From NCBI RefSeq assembly GCF_003144115.1, contig NW_020312011.1, forward strand, positions 173,937-237,936: a stretch of 64,000 bases of DNA, given 5' to 3'. The notes under the pieces are model-generated. The model searched no databases. It had not been told where the DNA came from and was given only the letters and a program-made list of their open reading frames with translations. The stretch is from Tilletiopsis washingtonensis. Taxonomy: Eukaryota > Basidiomycota > Exobasidiomycetes > Entylomatales. The position numbers and the translations under genes are program-made. This document shows positions 1 to 12,244 of the stretch, piece by piece; the stretch's first letter is position 1, and every line of letters starts with the position of its first letter.

Positions 1-5
1 CTCAC

Positions 6-1091
6 AGAGCAGGTAGAGATACTTGAGTGTCTCACTGAGCCAGAAGCTGGGTGCGTGACCAAGCTCGGCGTCAGCCTCGGGGCCATTTCTGCGCGGGAGC
101 GGACGCCTCGCTGGGCAGCCACTTTCCCCTCACCTCTCCATGCGATCTTCATGCTCGATGCCCTCGTCAAACAGGTCTGCCTGCACATTCTTGATGCTTG
201 CAAACGCCCCCGACGGCAGTCTGGCGTGTCGGACGAAGGCCTGGAAGATGTCCCAGCCCCACTGCCGATAGATGGGGTCGCCCGAGAGCTGAAAGGCAAT
301 GAACAGACTCTCGACGGTCTCGGGGCGCAGAATGTTGCGCGCATCGATGAGCGGCGACGGGCGCGGAATGTGCGGCGCGGCTCGCGGCGCTCTGCTCGAA
401 GGTTGAAAGAATGAGCATGCGCAAAGACGTGGCCGATGCGGACAGGACGGCAAACAGAACGCACTGCTTGATGTACCAATCCTCAAATCTTGCCTCTGCT
501 TCATCCTCCAGACGAAACATGGCAATCTCGGGCGCCAGCTTGCTCTTGGTGCCGCGATACGTGTCGTAGCACGTGCGGATGAGCTCGTGGCCCACACTCC
601 AGTCCTCCTGCGCGTACGGCTGCAGATCGTCGAGATCGTCGCGCGAGGAAGAGCGCCAGGCTGAAGCGGGAGAGGAGGAGAGGGCACCAAGCATGAAGGA
701 GCCGCCGAGGAAGCAGACGAGGTGGTCTTGCTTTGGAATGAGAGTGAAGACACTTTTTTGTTGCAGGGCGCGCGCCAAAAGTCAGCAAGCCATTCTCGGC
801 CGCCTTGATCGACTGCTGGCGCGCAACATCAACTCACGGTCGGTCGTGCCCTTGCAGCAGGCGAGGACTGATCTCGGCGGTGTAAAGCAGAGGAGGCTTG
901 GAGAAGGTGCTTTGCTTGACGAGGTGCTTCTTGACGCCCGACATGGCACGGTCATACATGTTTCGGTAGACGCCCTCCGTGCGGCTGGAGGCAAGGCAAG
1001 GCAAGGGGGGTGAGAGGTGCATCAGTTGCGGTCTTGCAGTACGCTAGCAAGGCAGGATGTGCACGGCGCGGCCTGGACGGCGGTGTGGGTG

Positions 1092-1128
<37 letters not shown>

Positions 1129-2434
1129 GGAAAGGGGGCTCACTTGGTCTGCAGATGCTGCTTGATCAGATACTCATAGTACGAGTCTCCGCGGCTGCCC
1201 AGGCGAATGTCGGACATCCAGAACTTGCCCGTGTCGGGACTGAGGAAGATCGGCAGCAGGCCATCCGACGGCCCACTCTGTGTGGCCTTGCGCACCACTT
1301 CCATCGGCCGTTCTGCAAGACGCCAATAGGCCTTCGTGCCTGTCAGGTGCGCCAGGTACTTGAACCTGCCCTCGCGCGTGCGACGGCGTCAGCAAGAGTC
1401 GTAGGCGAGGCATGCAAAGTGTCTGTTGCAGAAAGTTGCTTGTGAGTCCGGCTGACTCTGACTCACTCGAGCTGCACAGTAGTAGCTTCCGCCAAGCTGG
1501 CCTTGCCCTGATTGTCCTGATCCGCATACACCTCGCCAGTCTTGAAGTTGACCTCTCGCAGCGGCACGCCCGTCTTTGTGGCCGCGAACGCAGGCGTGAG
1601 CCGCAGCGCCAGATCCTCGGCGCGCGAGAGGAAGAGGGCCGCGTCGCCGGCATCGCACAGCTGAGAGGCGACGGCATGCTCGGAACAGAGAGCGGAGGCG
1701 GAGAGGAGGCCGCCTAGGGAACGAATCGTCGTCTGTCGCCACGAGAGATAGAGCATGAGCACCACGGCGTCGCTGAGGATGCCCAATCGCGCACGTCTTT
1801 CCACACACACCTCAAAGACGTTGAACCTGCCGCCGCGCTCCCACGTCAGGTGGTCGCGCACCCAGTCGCGCGCCTTGCGATACTCGTCCTGCAGGCCCAT
1901 GAGCAGCATGGTGTCGAGCGCATCGATGATGGTGTATCCCACGGGGCCCTCGTCGCTGAGGTTGGTGCCGCCGTGGGAGAGGGGATGGTACTCGTCGGCG
2001 GGCCATGCGTCTGCCGCGTAGGCGGCCCAGGAGTCGGTAAAGGCGAGCTTGATGGCGTTGCGGCGCAGCGCGTCGACGGAGCGCAGGCGCGAGGTGCGGT
2101 TGGGATAGGCGAGCGGGGCCTGCCGGAAGGGCAGCGCCGGCTGCGGCGCGTAGGGAGTGTCGGCATCAAAGCCGGGCGGCGAGGTGCGCAGCGTGGACGA
2201 TGATGCGGCGCGGGGTGGTGAGGAGGCATCGAGGCGAGCCAGCAGCCAGGGCGCGGCCAGGTATGTGGCGCATGCGAGGGAGAGGAGCGCGCAGAGGAGG
2301 CGCAGCGGGCGAGGCGTGTTGAGGCGCCGCCGTGCCGCGGCGGCGGGTGCGTCGGAGGCGGCCGCGCGGCGTGGCGAGGCCGAGGTGCTGCTCTCGGCCG
2401 CCTTGGTCGCTGCGGCGCGCTTGCGGGCGGGCAT
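6..2434 (-). CDS. Mannosyl-oligosaccharide alpha-1,2-mannosidase, GH47 (C-terminus cut by left edge)
   Basis: GH47 class I alpha-mannosidases trim mannose from N-glycans in the ER/Golgi lumen. The start at 2434 is followed by a basic cytosolic tail and one hydrophobic anchor (about residues 42-65), as expected for a type II membrane enzyme. Family motifs run in order: GYTIIDALDTMLLMG, FNVFETTIR, YADQDNQGKASLAEATT, QTNRTEGVYRNMYD, DHLVCFLGG, RPETVESLF and ESFWLSETLKYLYLL. Seven exons are visible: 2434-1811, 1732-1467, 1365-1144, 984-838, 752-465, 391-134 and 46-6. All junctions keep frame, and the window begins inside the next intron. Intron 3 (985-1143) carries a 33-nt homopolymer. Divergent from recyclin with 280 bp between starts. 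The family is certain; ER versus Golgi subtype is not decided by the sequence. Confidence 0.93.
1095..1127. repeat. Poly(G) tract, 33 nt
   Basis: An uninterrupted run of 33 G on the + strand. It lies inside intron 3 of the minus-strand mannosidase gene, so it reads as poly(C) in the pre-mRNA. Length may be unreliable because homopolymers of this size are hard to sequence. Confidence 0.95.
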
Positions 2435-2714
2435 GGGGAGCGGCAGGCAGAGGGGCGAGGGCGGTGCAGGTGGTGGGCGTGTGGAGAGCAACGTCTGGCG
2501 CGCGAGGAAGGGAGCGCATCATTCCTGCGGCGCGGCAGATGGCCCGAGCGTCGCTGTGCTGGCGGCGTGGGAGCAGCAAGCGCAACACCGCCCTTTACAT
2601 GCGATGGCTGTCCTTGCTTGGCAGCGCTGCTCCTTCCTCTCCACCACCACGTCCTCGCACCTCTCGCACACGCCGCACACAGCCGCCGCCGCTCGTCTCT
2701 GCCTCGGCGCCGCG

Positions 2715-5700
2715 ATGGACAAGTGGGCGCCGCTGGCTCCCACGCCGCGCTTCACCCTCGCCGCCGCGCGCTCGTCGGCAGGCCAGTATGCGCGCGCCTC
2801 GCTCTCCCTGCCCGGCCTCGAGGGCGACGACGAGGCGCCCGGCGCAGGCGGCGGCAGCAGCAGCAGCAGCAGCACTCGCCGCCGCCGCGACACGGCCGAG
2901 CCGCTCGTCGGCCGCCTGCCCGTCTCCGTCGTGCGCCGCATTCTCGCACACCTGCCCCTCGCCGATCTGCCCAGCTGTGCCCTGGCCGCGCGCGCCTTGG
3001 CGCGCGTCGTCGCCGCAGAAGAGACGTGGCGGCCGCGCCTCGAGGCGCTGGACTGGGTCATGGCGCCCGGCAGTGCGCCGCCCGCGCTGCCCGACAACGC
3101 AGCAGAGATGGCGCCGCGCTATCTGGGCCGCAGACGCCTGCGCTCGCCCGCTGAAGAAGCGGCGCTGCTCAAGGCGCCCACGAGCGCCACTCCTGCCACC
3201 GCAACCAGTGCGGCCGAGGACGACTTTGGCGACTTCAAGACCAGCGCCGCATCGCCCGTCGACGACGACGCCTTTGGAGACTTCACCTCTGCTCCTCCCG
3301 CTCGCGTCCCAGGCGGCTCGCTAGCCGCAGGCCTCGCCAGCGTCGCACGTCCCGCTGCAGGCCACGCTTCGCCGGTCAAGTCACGCGCTGCCACCGCACT
3401 CTTCAGCTACGCCGCCGAAGTCTCCCTGCCGCTGGCAGCAAAGGCCAGTCCTTCCTTCGTGACGCTTCGAGCGCTCGTGGCTTCGCTTCGAGCACCACTA
3501 CGCTCCCTGCCCGCCAGTGGCAGTCTAGGCGCCGAACTGCCCCTCGCGGCACAAGGTGCACTCGTGGCCAACTGTCTGCGCTACTTCTCCGCCGACGTCG
3601 GCGGCGGCTCAAGACGCCCTTCCGCCTCGCTTGCCACGCTGCTCCCACTCGTGCAAGGCGTGGCTCGCGAAGTGGCCGCCGCGTCTCTGAGTGCCTTCAA
3701 GAGCAGCATGGCGAGAAGAGAGGATGCATTGAGAGCAGCCAGTCATGGTGCAGACACGGCGAGAGCGACGAGAAGAGCGGAGGACGGCATGAGAAGCAGC
3801 GCGGATGTGGCGTGGGAGGTGGGCAAGGCGTTGGGCGATGGCAAGGGAGCTTCAGGATCGGCAAAGGCCTTCTTGAAAAGTCGCAAGGTGCTAGGTCTGG
3901 CAAGGAAGCACGACGCCACGGCCAACGTGGTGTGAGTGCTCGTCGCCGACCCCCCCCCCCCCTCCCATCTTTCATGCCGAGCAAACGCTGACGCAACCTA
4001 CAATGCCCGCCTGCTACAGCACAAAAGCAGACGGCGCATCGCTGGACTTCACAGCGATGGACACATTCATGGTTGAGCTTCTGGCCGTCGTCGCTGCCGA
4101 CGGCGAGATCATCTCGCGCGTCTTTCCTCCGACGCAGGATGTGCTGATCCAGTATGCCGAGCGTGTCGCGACTGAGGTGGTGAGTATTGCGCGACGTGCC
4201 GCATGGTGAAGCAGCCATGCCCCTTTGCTGCAGGAGTGTTGACCCCAACGTGCTCGCCCTCTGCCCAGATCGGCGAGTACATTTCCCCACTGCTCCTCAA
4301 AGCCAAGTCCCTCTCCTCGCATCTCTATCTGCGTTCCTGCGCCGCCACATTCACGCAGTCGCTGCGTCTTGCCGACGCGCTCATGGCCGTCAAGGGCCGC
4401 GATGAGGAGACGGTGAAGCAGACGCGCTGCGAAGACGTCGTGTATCGCATGTGGGAGGCCAATATGGACGAGTATCTGGCAAGGGAGAGAGAGTGGGTCA
4501 AAGGAGAGATGAATGCGATTGCGCAGGCGTGGGAGAATGACGTGAGTCTGTGTAGGCCCCCCCTGGCCGACGGTGCCAGCGCTTTCTCCCGCACTTGGGT
4601 AGCTGACGTTCTTTCGTTGCCCTGCCCTTTCGCCCCCCCCCCCCCCCTTCGGCGGTGGCCCCTCGCAGCTCGAAAACGAGACGGCTCGCTCAAAGGGAGA
4701 TGCAGCCTTTCTCGCCTCGCACAATCCCGCAGCCGTCAAGCGCTCCGTGCTCTCGGGCTTCAAAGACGTGCTTCTGCTGCCCGTCACCGTCGTGCCGCGC
4801 ACCGCCGTGTACGTCGGCGGCGCCGTCGGCGGAGCTGCAGTGCGCACTGCCGGTGCGCTCAATCCGCTGCGCTGGCAGGGCAGTAGCGCGACTGCGCCAG
4901 CGCCACTCGGCGCCGCGGGCGAGTATCTGGATCCAAGCGCCAGCACGGCCGATGCCGATGCGGCGCCAGATGGACCCGCTACATGGAACGCAGGCGAGGA
5001 AGAAGAAGAGGAGGAGGAGGAGGAGGCCAACGATGCATCGCGGGCGAAGGCGATGAACGATCGAGATGAGTGGGGCGCAGAAGTCGAGGCTTGGAGCGCA
5101 GTCGCCAGTGCTCGTCCGGAGGCGCCGCCTTCGGGCAAGGGCAAGTCGCCCGCCGGACTCAGCGCCGCAATGCGCGCCACGACACTCGGGCCTTCCGACG
5201 GTCTCTCCGGTCGTCAAACGCCTGGCTCCTCTGTGCCCTCGCGCACCGGCACGCCGCAGCCGGGACGCGACAGGGCGAGCGGCGCCTCGTCGGGCTTCAC
5301 GCGCATGCAGCTGCTTCTCAGCCTCGACACGGCCCTGCAGCTGATCCACGTCAATCGCGACTGCCTGAAGCGCATCGAGACGTTTGCCGGCTATCCGGGC
5401 GACTATGGGCATCGCGTGCAGCAGGAGATTGAGCACATTGCCACGGCCTTCCTGCAGGTGCTGGGCGAGGCACACATCCAGCCGGGCTTTGCAAAGGCCA
5501 TTGCGCAGATTCGACAGTGGACGCCTGTGGCGGGTGGCGCCAAGGACGACAAGCAGCACGTGCTGCCTCTGGTGCACTTCTTCGAGCTCGTCCACGTCGG
5601 CGACACGATTCAGCAGATGGTGCAGGTCTACTTTGACCAAGAGCTGGCGCGGCACATTGACCGCACCGACTTTCTCAACTCGACGGTGCGCGAGAAGAAG

Positions 5701-6508
5701 CGCTTCGAAGGCGCGCTCGACGAGGTCGTGGCGCGCGGATTCAACGCCGGCATCGATCTGCTCATGGGCCAGGTCGAACACATCATCACGACGCGCCAGG
5801 CCGCAAGAGACTTTACGCCGGAGCCGGGCACGGACATCGACCTGGGCCCGACGACGGCATGTACGGAGGCCATCGAGTGCTTGCGCACGCACTGTCGCAT
5901 GCTCGTCGGCGCCACGGACAAGAATGTGCTCGAGGTCTTCAATCTCGAGGTGGGCCTGCGCCTGCACGCGTGAGCTGTGTCATTGGGCCCGCGCTTGACA
6001 GCCACATTTGCTGACTCTGCCCTACTCTCCTCATCATACAGCATGCTCACAAAGCATCTGAAGCGTCAGATCATCTCGCTCGAGGGCGGCTGGAAGGTCA
6101 TTGCCGATCTCAACGCCTATCGAGCCTTTGCGGTGACGCTGCGCCAGGCGAGTGTGACGCCGTACTTCGATGCGCTCAAGATGCTCGGCAACCTGTACAT
6201 CGTCGACAATCCAAAGGAACTTGCGACGATGGTGCGCGACGCCACCGACTTTGGCGGCCTGATCAGTCCGGAGGATCTGTATGAGTATCTCAAGGTGAGC
6301 CAGTGCGAGACATGGGGTGGGCCCCCTGTTCTGCCAACGCTTTGCTCATGCCCCGCGCTCTGCAGTCCCGTTCTGACTTCAAGGCAGTGAGTGGCGGCAT
6401 GGCTTCTCTCCGGTGCATTGCCCTGACGCCTCTCATTTCTAGATCGAGGCGAGCATCGACAAGGAGATGTACGGCTTCAAGATCCGCGAAGACTGCGTGA
6501 TTGCGTGA
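2715..6508 (+). CDS. RCY1: Recyclin-1 family F-box / Sec10-like protein
   Basis: Recyclins are F-box proteins acting in endosome-to-plasma-membrane recycling, linking SCF adaptors to membrane traffic. An F-box-like segment (LPVSVVRRILAHLPLADL) lies near residues 70-110. Two acidic DFGDF-type motifs follow near residues 170-195 and resemble clathrin-adaptor ear ligands. The C-terminal half matches the Sec10-like region (GGWKVIADLNAYRAF, MLGNLYIVDNPKELA). Exons: 2715-3931, 4020-4179, 4269-4541, 4669-5969, 6042-6294, 6366-6386 (7 codons) and 6443-6508, giving about 1096 aa. The protein ends in CVIA, a canonical farnesylation CaaX box, which supports the chosen stop; yeast Rcy1 also carries a CaaX box. 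A donor-like GTGAGG overlaps the stop, so a longer form is not excluded. Introns 1 and 3 contain C13 and C15 tracts. Convergent with malate synthase. Confidence 0.85.
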
Positions 6509-6756
6509 GGGCGGGCCTTGACGACCGACCTGCGCATGCCCCCCCCCCCCCTCGAGCCGTTTGCCTGCCCACATCACTCTGCACCATCTACAGCAATACC
6601 ACGTCGTCACTGTCATGCGCTGGGTGTCGATTGTTTGATTGCGCGTCGCGGGAGAAGAGAGACAGACAAGAGACAAGGCCTGGAATATCGGGACACAAAG
6701 CGAGATCGAGCTAGAGTAGAGAGGGAGATCGAGACGCTGCCGGGACGGAGAGCGGC

Positions 6757-8502
6757 CTAGATCTTGGCGGGCGCGCGGTCGTGCGGCAGGTGGGCGTAGA
6801 GGCTCGAGGTGAGGAACTCGGACGGTGCCTTCTGGCGCAGGTCGTTCTTGATGTACTGCAGCGACGTCTCGAGGGCCTTGTTCTTCTGCAGCTTCGACGC
6901 CTCCGCGTCGAGCACCTTGTCGACGTAGGCGGCGGTGATCTGCGTGCCGTCGTCGGTCGACTTGCCGTGGTAGATCCAGCTCCAGAGCAGGTAGCGCGAC
7001 ACCTCGCCCGTCGCCGCGTCCTCCATCGAGTAGTTGACGGCCTTGCAGCCCAGGCCCTCGAGCCACGACTGGCAGTACACGAGCAGCGCCTCGCAGTTCT
7101 GCTTGACGCCGCCGACGGTAATCTTGCCCTGCACCGTCGAGTTGAGCAGGTCGAGCGCGCCAATGTTGACCTCCTCGCGCCGCATGTGGTAGCTGTTCGG
7201 CCCGATCATGTGCTTGTCGAACACCTCGAGCGCAATCTGCACCAGCGCCGGGTGCGCCACCCACGTGCCGTCGTGGCCCTTTGTCACCTCGCGCAGCTTG
7301 TCGGCGCGCACCTTGTCCATGGCGGCGTCGTTGCGCGCCTTGTCGTCCTTGATGGGAATCGTCGCGGCCATGCCGCCAATCGCCGCCACCTGGCGCTTGT
7401 GGCACGTCTGGATGAGCAGGTCGACGTACGCGTTCATGAACGGCGCCGTCATCGTCACGTCGGCGCGGTCCGGCAGCACGGCGCCCTTGTTGTAGCGCTG
7501 GCGCTTGATGAACGAGAAAATGTAGTCCCAGCGGCCGCAGTTGAGGCCCGACGAGTGGTCGCGCAGCTCAAAGAGAATCTCGTCCATCTCGAACGCGGCG
7601 GTGATCGTCTCGATGAGCACGGTGCCGCGGATCGTGCCGCGCGGCATCTTGATGTAGTCCTGCGCCAGGCAGAAGACGTCGTTCCACATGCGTGCCTCGA
7701 GGTGCGACTCCATCTTGGGCAGGTAGAAGTACGGCCCGTAGCCGCTCTGCACGAGGGCGTGGGCGTTGTGGAAGAAGTGGAGGCCGAAGTCGAAGAGCGA
7801 GCCCGAGATGGGCTTGCCGTCGACGAGGAAGTGCTCCTCGTTGAGGTGCCAGCCGCGCGGACGCACAATGAGCGTCGCCGTCTTGCCGAGCGGCGCCAGC
7901 TTGTACTCCTTGCCGTTGCTCTGCTTGAAGTCGATCTGCCGCGTCACCGCGAGGTTCATGTTGACCTGGCCGTCGAGCATGTTGGCCCACGTCGGCGACG
8001 TGGCGTCCTCAAAGTCGGCCATGAACGTGTATGCGCTGCAGGGCATGTCAGTTGCGCCGCTCTGCCGCGCCGGGCCTCTTCTGCTCTTCTGCTCTGCACA
8101 CTCACCCGCTGTTCAGCGCATTGATGACCATCTTGCGGTCGACGGGGCCCGTGATCTCGACGCGGCGGTCGCGCAGGCCGGGCGCCGGCGGAGCGCAGCG
8201 CCAGGTGCGGTCGGCGCGAATGTCGGCCGTCTCGGGGAGGAAGTTGGGCAGGGCGCCGGCGTCGAACTGCGTCTGGCGCAGCACGCGGTTGTTGAGCAGC
8301 TTGTGGCGGCGCTCGTCGAAGGAGCGGTGCAGCAGCGCGAGGAACTTGCATGCCTCGGGCGAGAGAATCTTCTGCTGCTCCGGCTCGATGCGGCCTGGAC
8401 AAGAGGCAAAGGGCGTGAGCTCGGCGTGCGCTGCGAGAGGCGGAGCGAGGCGCGGCGGCGCGACGACGCACCGGTGATGCGGACGCCCTCGACCTGCGAC
8501 AT
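6757..8502 (-). CDS. MLS1: Malate synthase, peroxisomal
   Basis: Condenses glyoxylate with acetyl-CoA to malate, the second dedicated step of the glyoxylate cycle, needed on C2 compounds and fatty acids. The signature around [17 protein letters not shown] is intact, as are [17 protein letters not shown] and the [16 protein letters not shown] block. Exons: 8502-8472 (start [11 protein letters not shown]), 8394-8106 and 8035-6757, giving 532 aa, a normal length. The last three residues are AKI, a non-canonical PTS1-like tail consistent with peroxisomal import. Introns are 77 and 70 nt. Upstream lies a 1.06-kb region shared with the divergent GH2 gene; two GCGGGG motifs there could bind a Cre1/Mig1-type repressor, but in GC-rich DNA this is weak evidence. 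Confidence 0.96.
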
Positions 8503-9563
8503 GCTGGGCGAATGGAGGCGGGTGCGGATGGGCGTGTGCGTGCGAGGCGTGAAGGACAGCTACGGGCGAGGGCAGCTGACTTGGGGTGAGTGCGAGTGCG
8601 AGTGCGCGAGGGGTGGTGTGCGCTGGAGGTGGTGGTAGCGGAGACGGAGGCCGGCGAGCAGCGGCGCCGGTACTTATTCAGCGCTGCCTTGGCACGAGCT
8701 CGAGGCGGCCAAGGCGACGAGGCGACGGGCGGGCAGCCGCGGTGGAGCGGGCGGCAGCGGGGCAACAGGACGGCGGCGGCGGCGCTGCAGCAAAGGCTGG
8801 CGCGTGCGCATCCGCGCCGTCTTGAGCCGGCTGCTCCGCACACTCTGACTGTCTGCGCCGCCTCCTCTCTCAGTCTCTTCCTCCTGTCTTCCAGGCGCAG
8901 CACCGTCTGCAGCGCTGCGATCGACGGGCTCGAGTCCGTCTGTCCGAGGGCCGCGCTTGTCGGCACGCAGCTGCATCATGATCTCTTCTGCGAGGCGGGG
9001 CGGCAGAGCACTACTGGCAGCGAGCGAGCGAATGCGGGGCGGCGTGAGTGCCCGGCTTCGGCGGGCGGCCGCTGCCCGAGGCGCCGGTCGCGCTGTGGAG
9101 GTGCGTGAGAGGATCAAGGCGGCATCGGCGCTCGCGGCTCGACCGCCGCCGCGCCACGTGGCCGCGGCGCCACGCCGCCAGCGCCCAGCGCCCGCCTGCG
9201 CCGCTGCAGAGGCTCGCGCGGCTTTATCCGTTTGAGTGCGAGGGGAGCACTTTGCTCCCACGATCAGGCTCCTCTTGCGCAAGCATAACGCCGCCATTCG
9301 ATAGAGGGAGGCTTGTACGACGTCTGTCGTCGTCGTATGCCAGCGCAGGCAGCTGGTGGTGCGGGCGAGAGCGGAGCGGACGGCTCATGCGGCTGAGGTG
9401 TGCGACTCCGCCAGGCTCACCTGGTCCCACGGCCTCCTGCTAGCGTGCGCTCGGACCACCTTTGATTCGGCACCGGGCAGGCAGGTGGAGGAGGCGCGCA
9501 GCGCATAGCATGCAGCGCTGTGCCTTCCTTCCCCCTCCCAACGCTCTCTGCCGCCCTCGCAAC
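8503..9563. promoter_or_regulatory. Divergent promoter region, malate synthase / GH2
   Basis: 1.06 kb without a convincing gene, between the starts of two oppositely transcribed carbon-metabolism genes. GCGGGG occurs at 8995-9000 and again at 9034-9039, matching the SYGGRG core of Cre1/Mig1 carbon-catabolite repressors. No clear TATA box was seen. Small open frames here look like GC-rich noise. Confidence 0.35.
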
Positions 9564-12244
9564 ATGTCAGGCATCACCTTTGCAGACCCTCGGCCCGACT
9601 TTCGGCGGTGGGGCGAGGGCTCCAACAGGCCCGACTTGCGCAAAGGCGTGGCCTTGATCGACCAGTGGGAGATCGCCTTCGATGACGAGGACAAGGGCCT
9701 CATTCAAAGGTGGTATAGCGGTAATTTGTGGGAGGACCTTCAGAAGGAAGACGAGATCGAGCCAAGTGAGAGCGACGCTACCTTTTGCTCCTTGTCCAGC
9801 ACGAGCTGAGCAATCTGGAGCAGTGCCCATCGTCGTGCCTTTCGCACCCCAGACTGCTGCCTCGGAGGTCAATGACCGAGAGGCGCATGAGATCTGCTGG
9901 TACCGCAATGTGATTGAGCTCGAGCAAGGCATCGAAGAGGACACGCAAGAATACCTTCTACACTTCGGTGCGGTCGACTACGAGGCCACGGTGTGGGTAG
10001 AGGGAACTCAGGTGAAGAAAGCGGCGTCGCGGCGTCTGAGGGCGTCAACTAAGTCGCTCTGCTTTCTCTGCAGGTGGGCCACCACATCGGTGGTCACGTC
10101 GGCTTCTCTGTGCCTTTTCTGCCCCTGGAAGACGAGCAGTATGTGACCGTCGTGGTGCGCGTCAGAGATCGACCGCATGACCTTACGCAAGTACGTGACT
10201 CTGCGAGGCTGTGCACAGTGGGCACTGACACGTTGCCGCCTCACAGCCTCGCGGCAAGCAATACTGGAAGGCCGAGCCCGAGTCGATCTTCTATTACCCG
10301 ACCACCGGCATCTGGCAGTCCGTGTGGGTGGAGATCGTGCCGCGGGCGCGCATCGAGCGGACAGTGCTGGTAGCAGACATCGATGCCGGCACCCTCTCCA
10401 TCGACTTCGAGCTCGTTGGCCTCTCACGCGCGCCGGGCGCTACAGTCAAGGCAGTCGTGTCGCTCTTTGGCTCCGAGATCTCAAACACAAGCGCACGCGT
10501 CAGCCGTGAGACGGAGAGCGCCAGGATCGTCGCCACCATGCGCGTGCCAGGCATGCTGGCGCCCGAGGCGCTACGCGCACAGCTGCAAAAGCAAGATGTC
10601 TTGCCTCCGGAGATGGAGCGCATGGCGTGGGTCGATGGTCTAGCGCTCTGGTCGCCTGAGACACCGACTCTCTACGACGTCGAACTCTCGCTGCTCGACG
10701 CACATGGCGAGGAGCTCGACAATGTTCAGACGTATGCTGGCATGCGCAAGGTGTCCGTCAACGACAAGGGCATGTTCTGCCTCAACAACAAGCCGTACTT
10801 CCAGAGCCTGGTGCTGAACCAGGTGCGTGCTGAGCAAGAGGTCACGGGAGAAGCAGGCTGATCGATCATCCGTCACAGGGCTACTGGCCGAGCAGCGGCA
10901 TGACTGCTCCCACCGAGACGGCCTTCGAGGAGGACATCAAGATGATGAAGCAGATCGGCTTCAAGTGAGCGGCATCTCCACCGAGCCGCGCTCGTGTCTG
11001 CTCACTGACGCAATGCTTCCAGCGGCTGTCGACTGCATCAGAAGGTCGAGGACAAGCGCTTCCTCTGCGCCGCCGACCGACTCGGCTTTCTCGTGTGGGG
11101 CGAGATGGCAAACGCCTACGAGTTCTCGGCACAGTACTGCGCACGCATCATGGCGGAGTGGACCGAGGCGTGAGCCACGACAAACGCGCGGCGATGCCCA
11201 ACTGCTCAATGCCCGCCCTGCAGTGTGCGCAGGGATCAGTCGCACCCGTGTATTGTGGCATGGACGCCCATCAATGAGGTGAGAGTTGCGAATCTGCGTC
11301 TCGCTCTTGGTGCATGCTGAAGCCAAATGCATACCAGTCTTGGGGCGTGCCGGCGCTGGCGACGTCCGAGGCACAGCGCAACCATGTGCTTGCGCTGTAT
11401 CATCACATCAAGTGCGCAGCGCCTGCCTCCGCGCACATCCCGTCCGCTGATCTCTGGACAGATCGCTCGACCCGACCCGCCTCGTCGTCGACAACGAGTG
11501 AGTTTCCCCACGTCCCGCTCCTGGCTCTGCGCTCACAGCGCAATCCGGCAGTGGCTGGGAGCACGTCAAGACCGACCTGACGACTTTCCACGACTACGGC
11601 AACGCCGAGCATCTGCGCAGCGTGTGCGCAAGCAGAGAGCGCATCCTGGCGCCCAAGGCGGGACGGGACATGTTCGTCGGCGACGGCCAGCACTCTCCAA
11701 AGGCGCCCTTCATCCTCTCCGAGTTTGGAGGCATCAGCTTCGCTGGCGAGGGAGGCAAGGTGAGTGATAGCTCCAGATCAGTGAGACCCAACGCGTGCTG
11801 ACGCCAGACGCTTGCCAGGGCGCGTGGGGTACGTCTCTGGGGGCCTGTTACTCTGCTAGGCCCGACCTAACTCCTTCAGAACGCAGGCTATCAAGCAGCA
11901 GAGAGCGAGGAGGACTACCTGGCTCGTCTGGCACCCATGACCGAGGCCATCCTCGCCGGCGGCCTGGTGCAAGGCTGGGGTGAGTGACAGCGCAAGACTC
12001 TAGTCACAGACTCCCTCCTCTGACTCCCTGCCACTCTGTGCCTGCGACATGCCGGCGCAGTCTACACGCAGCTCAGCGACATCGAGACGGAGCAGAACGG
12101 TCTCTTGACCAAGGACCGCGTGAGCATGCCCACCTCGTCCGACGTGGCCCGTTCGCTGACGCCAGAGGTCCTGCGTGCTTCAAGCGCTTCAAAGTCGATC
12201 CGGCCAAGCTTCGCGCCATCTTCGGGCGGCGTCCAGCGACCTAG
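9564..12244 (+). CDS. Glycoside hydrolase family 2 enzyme (beta-galactosidase/beta-mannosidase-like)
   Basis: GH2 retaining beta-glycosidase of about 637 aa with the usual order: N-terminal jelly-roll sugar-binding domain (WYRNVIELEQG, VDYEATVWVEG, GGHVGFSVPF), immunoglobulin-like domain, then TIM barrel. The acid/base glutamate lies in AWTPINESWG and the nucleophile in PFILSEFGG. No signal peptide is seen, so it is probably cytosolic. Fourteen exons: 9564-9765, 9821-10011, 10074-10190, 10247-10822, 10879-10964, 11023-11169, 11224-11278, 11338-11411, 11462-11497, 11552-11759, 11819-11828 (10 nt), 11887-11979, 12061-12119 and 12185-12244. The exon 2 acceptor is a GAGCAG tandem, so exon 2 may start at 9821 or 9824. 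An in-frame ATG at 9510 would add 18 residues. Substrate cannot be read from the sequence. Confidence 0.88.

Noticed and set aside
2157-2714. Upstream extension of the recyclin frame
   Set aside because: Overlaps the mannosidase exon on the other strand; the ATG at 2715 begins the first plausible protein sequence.
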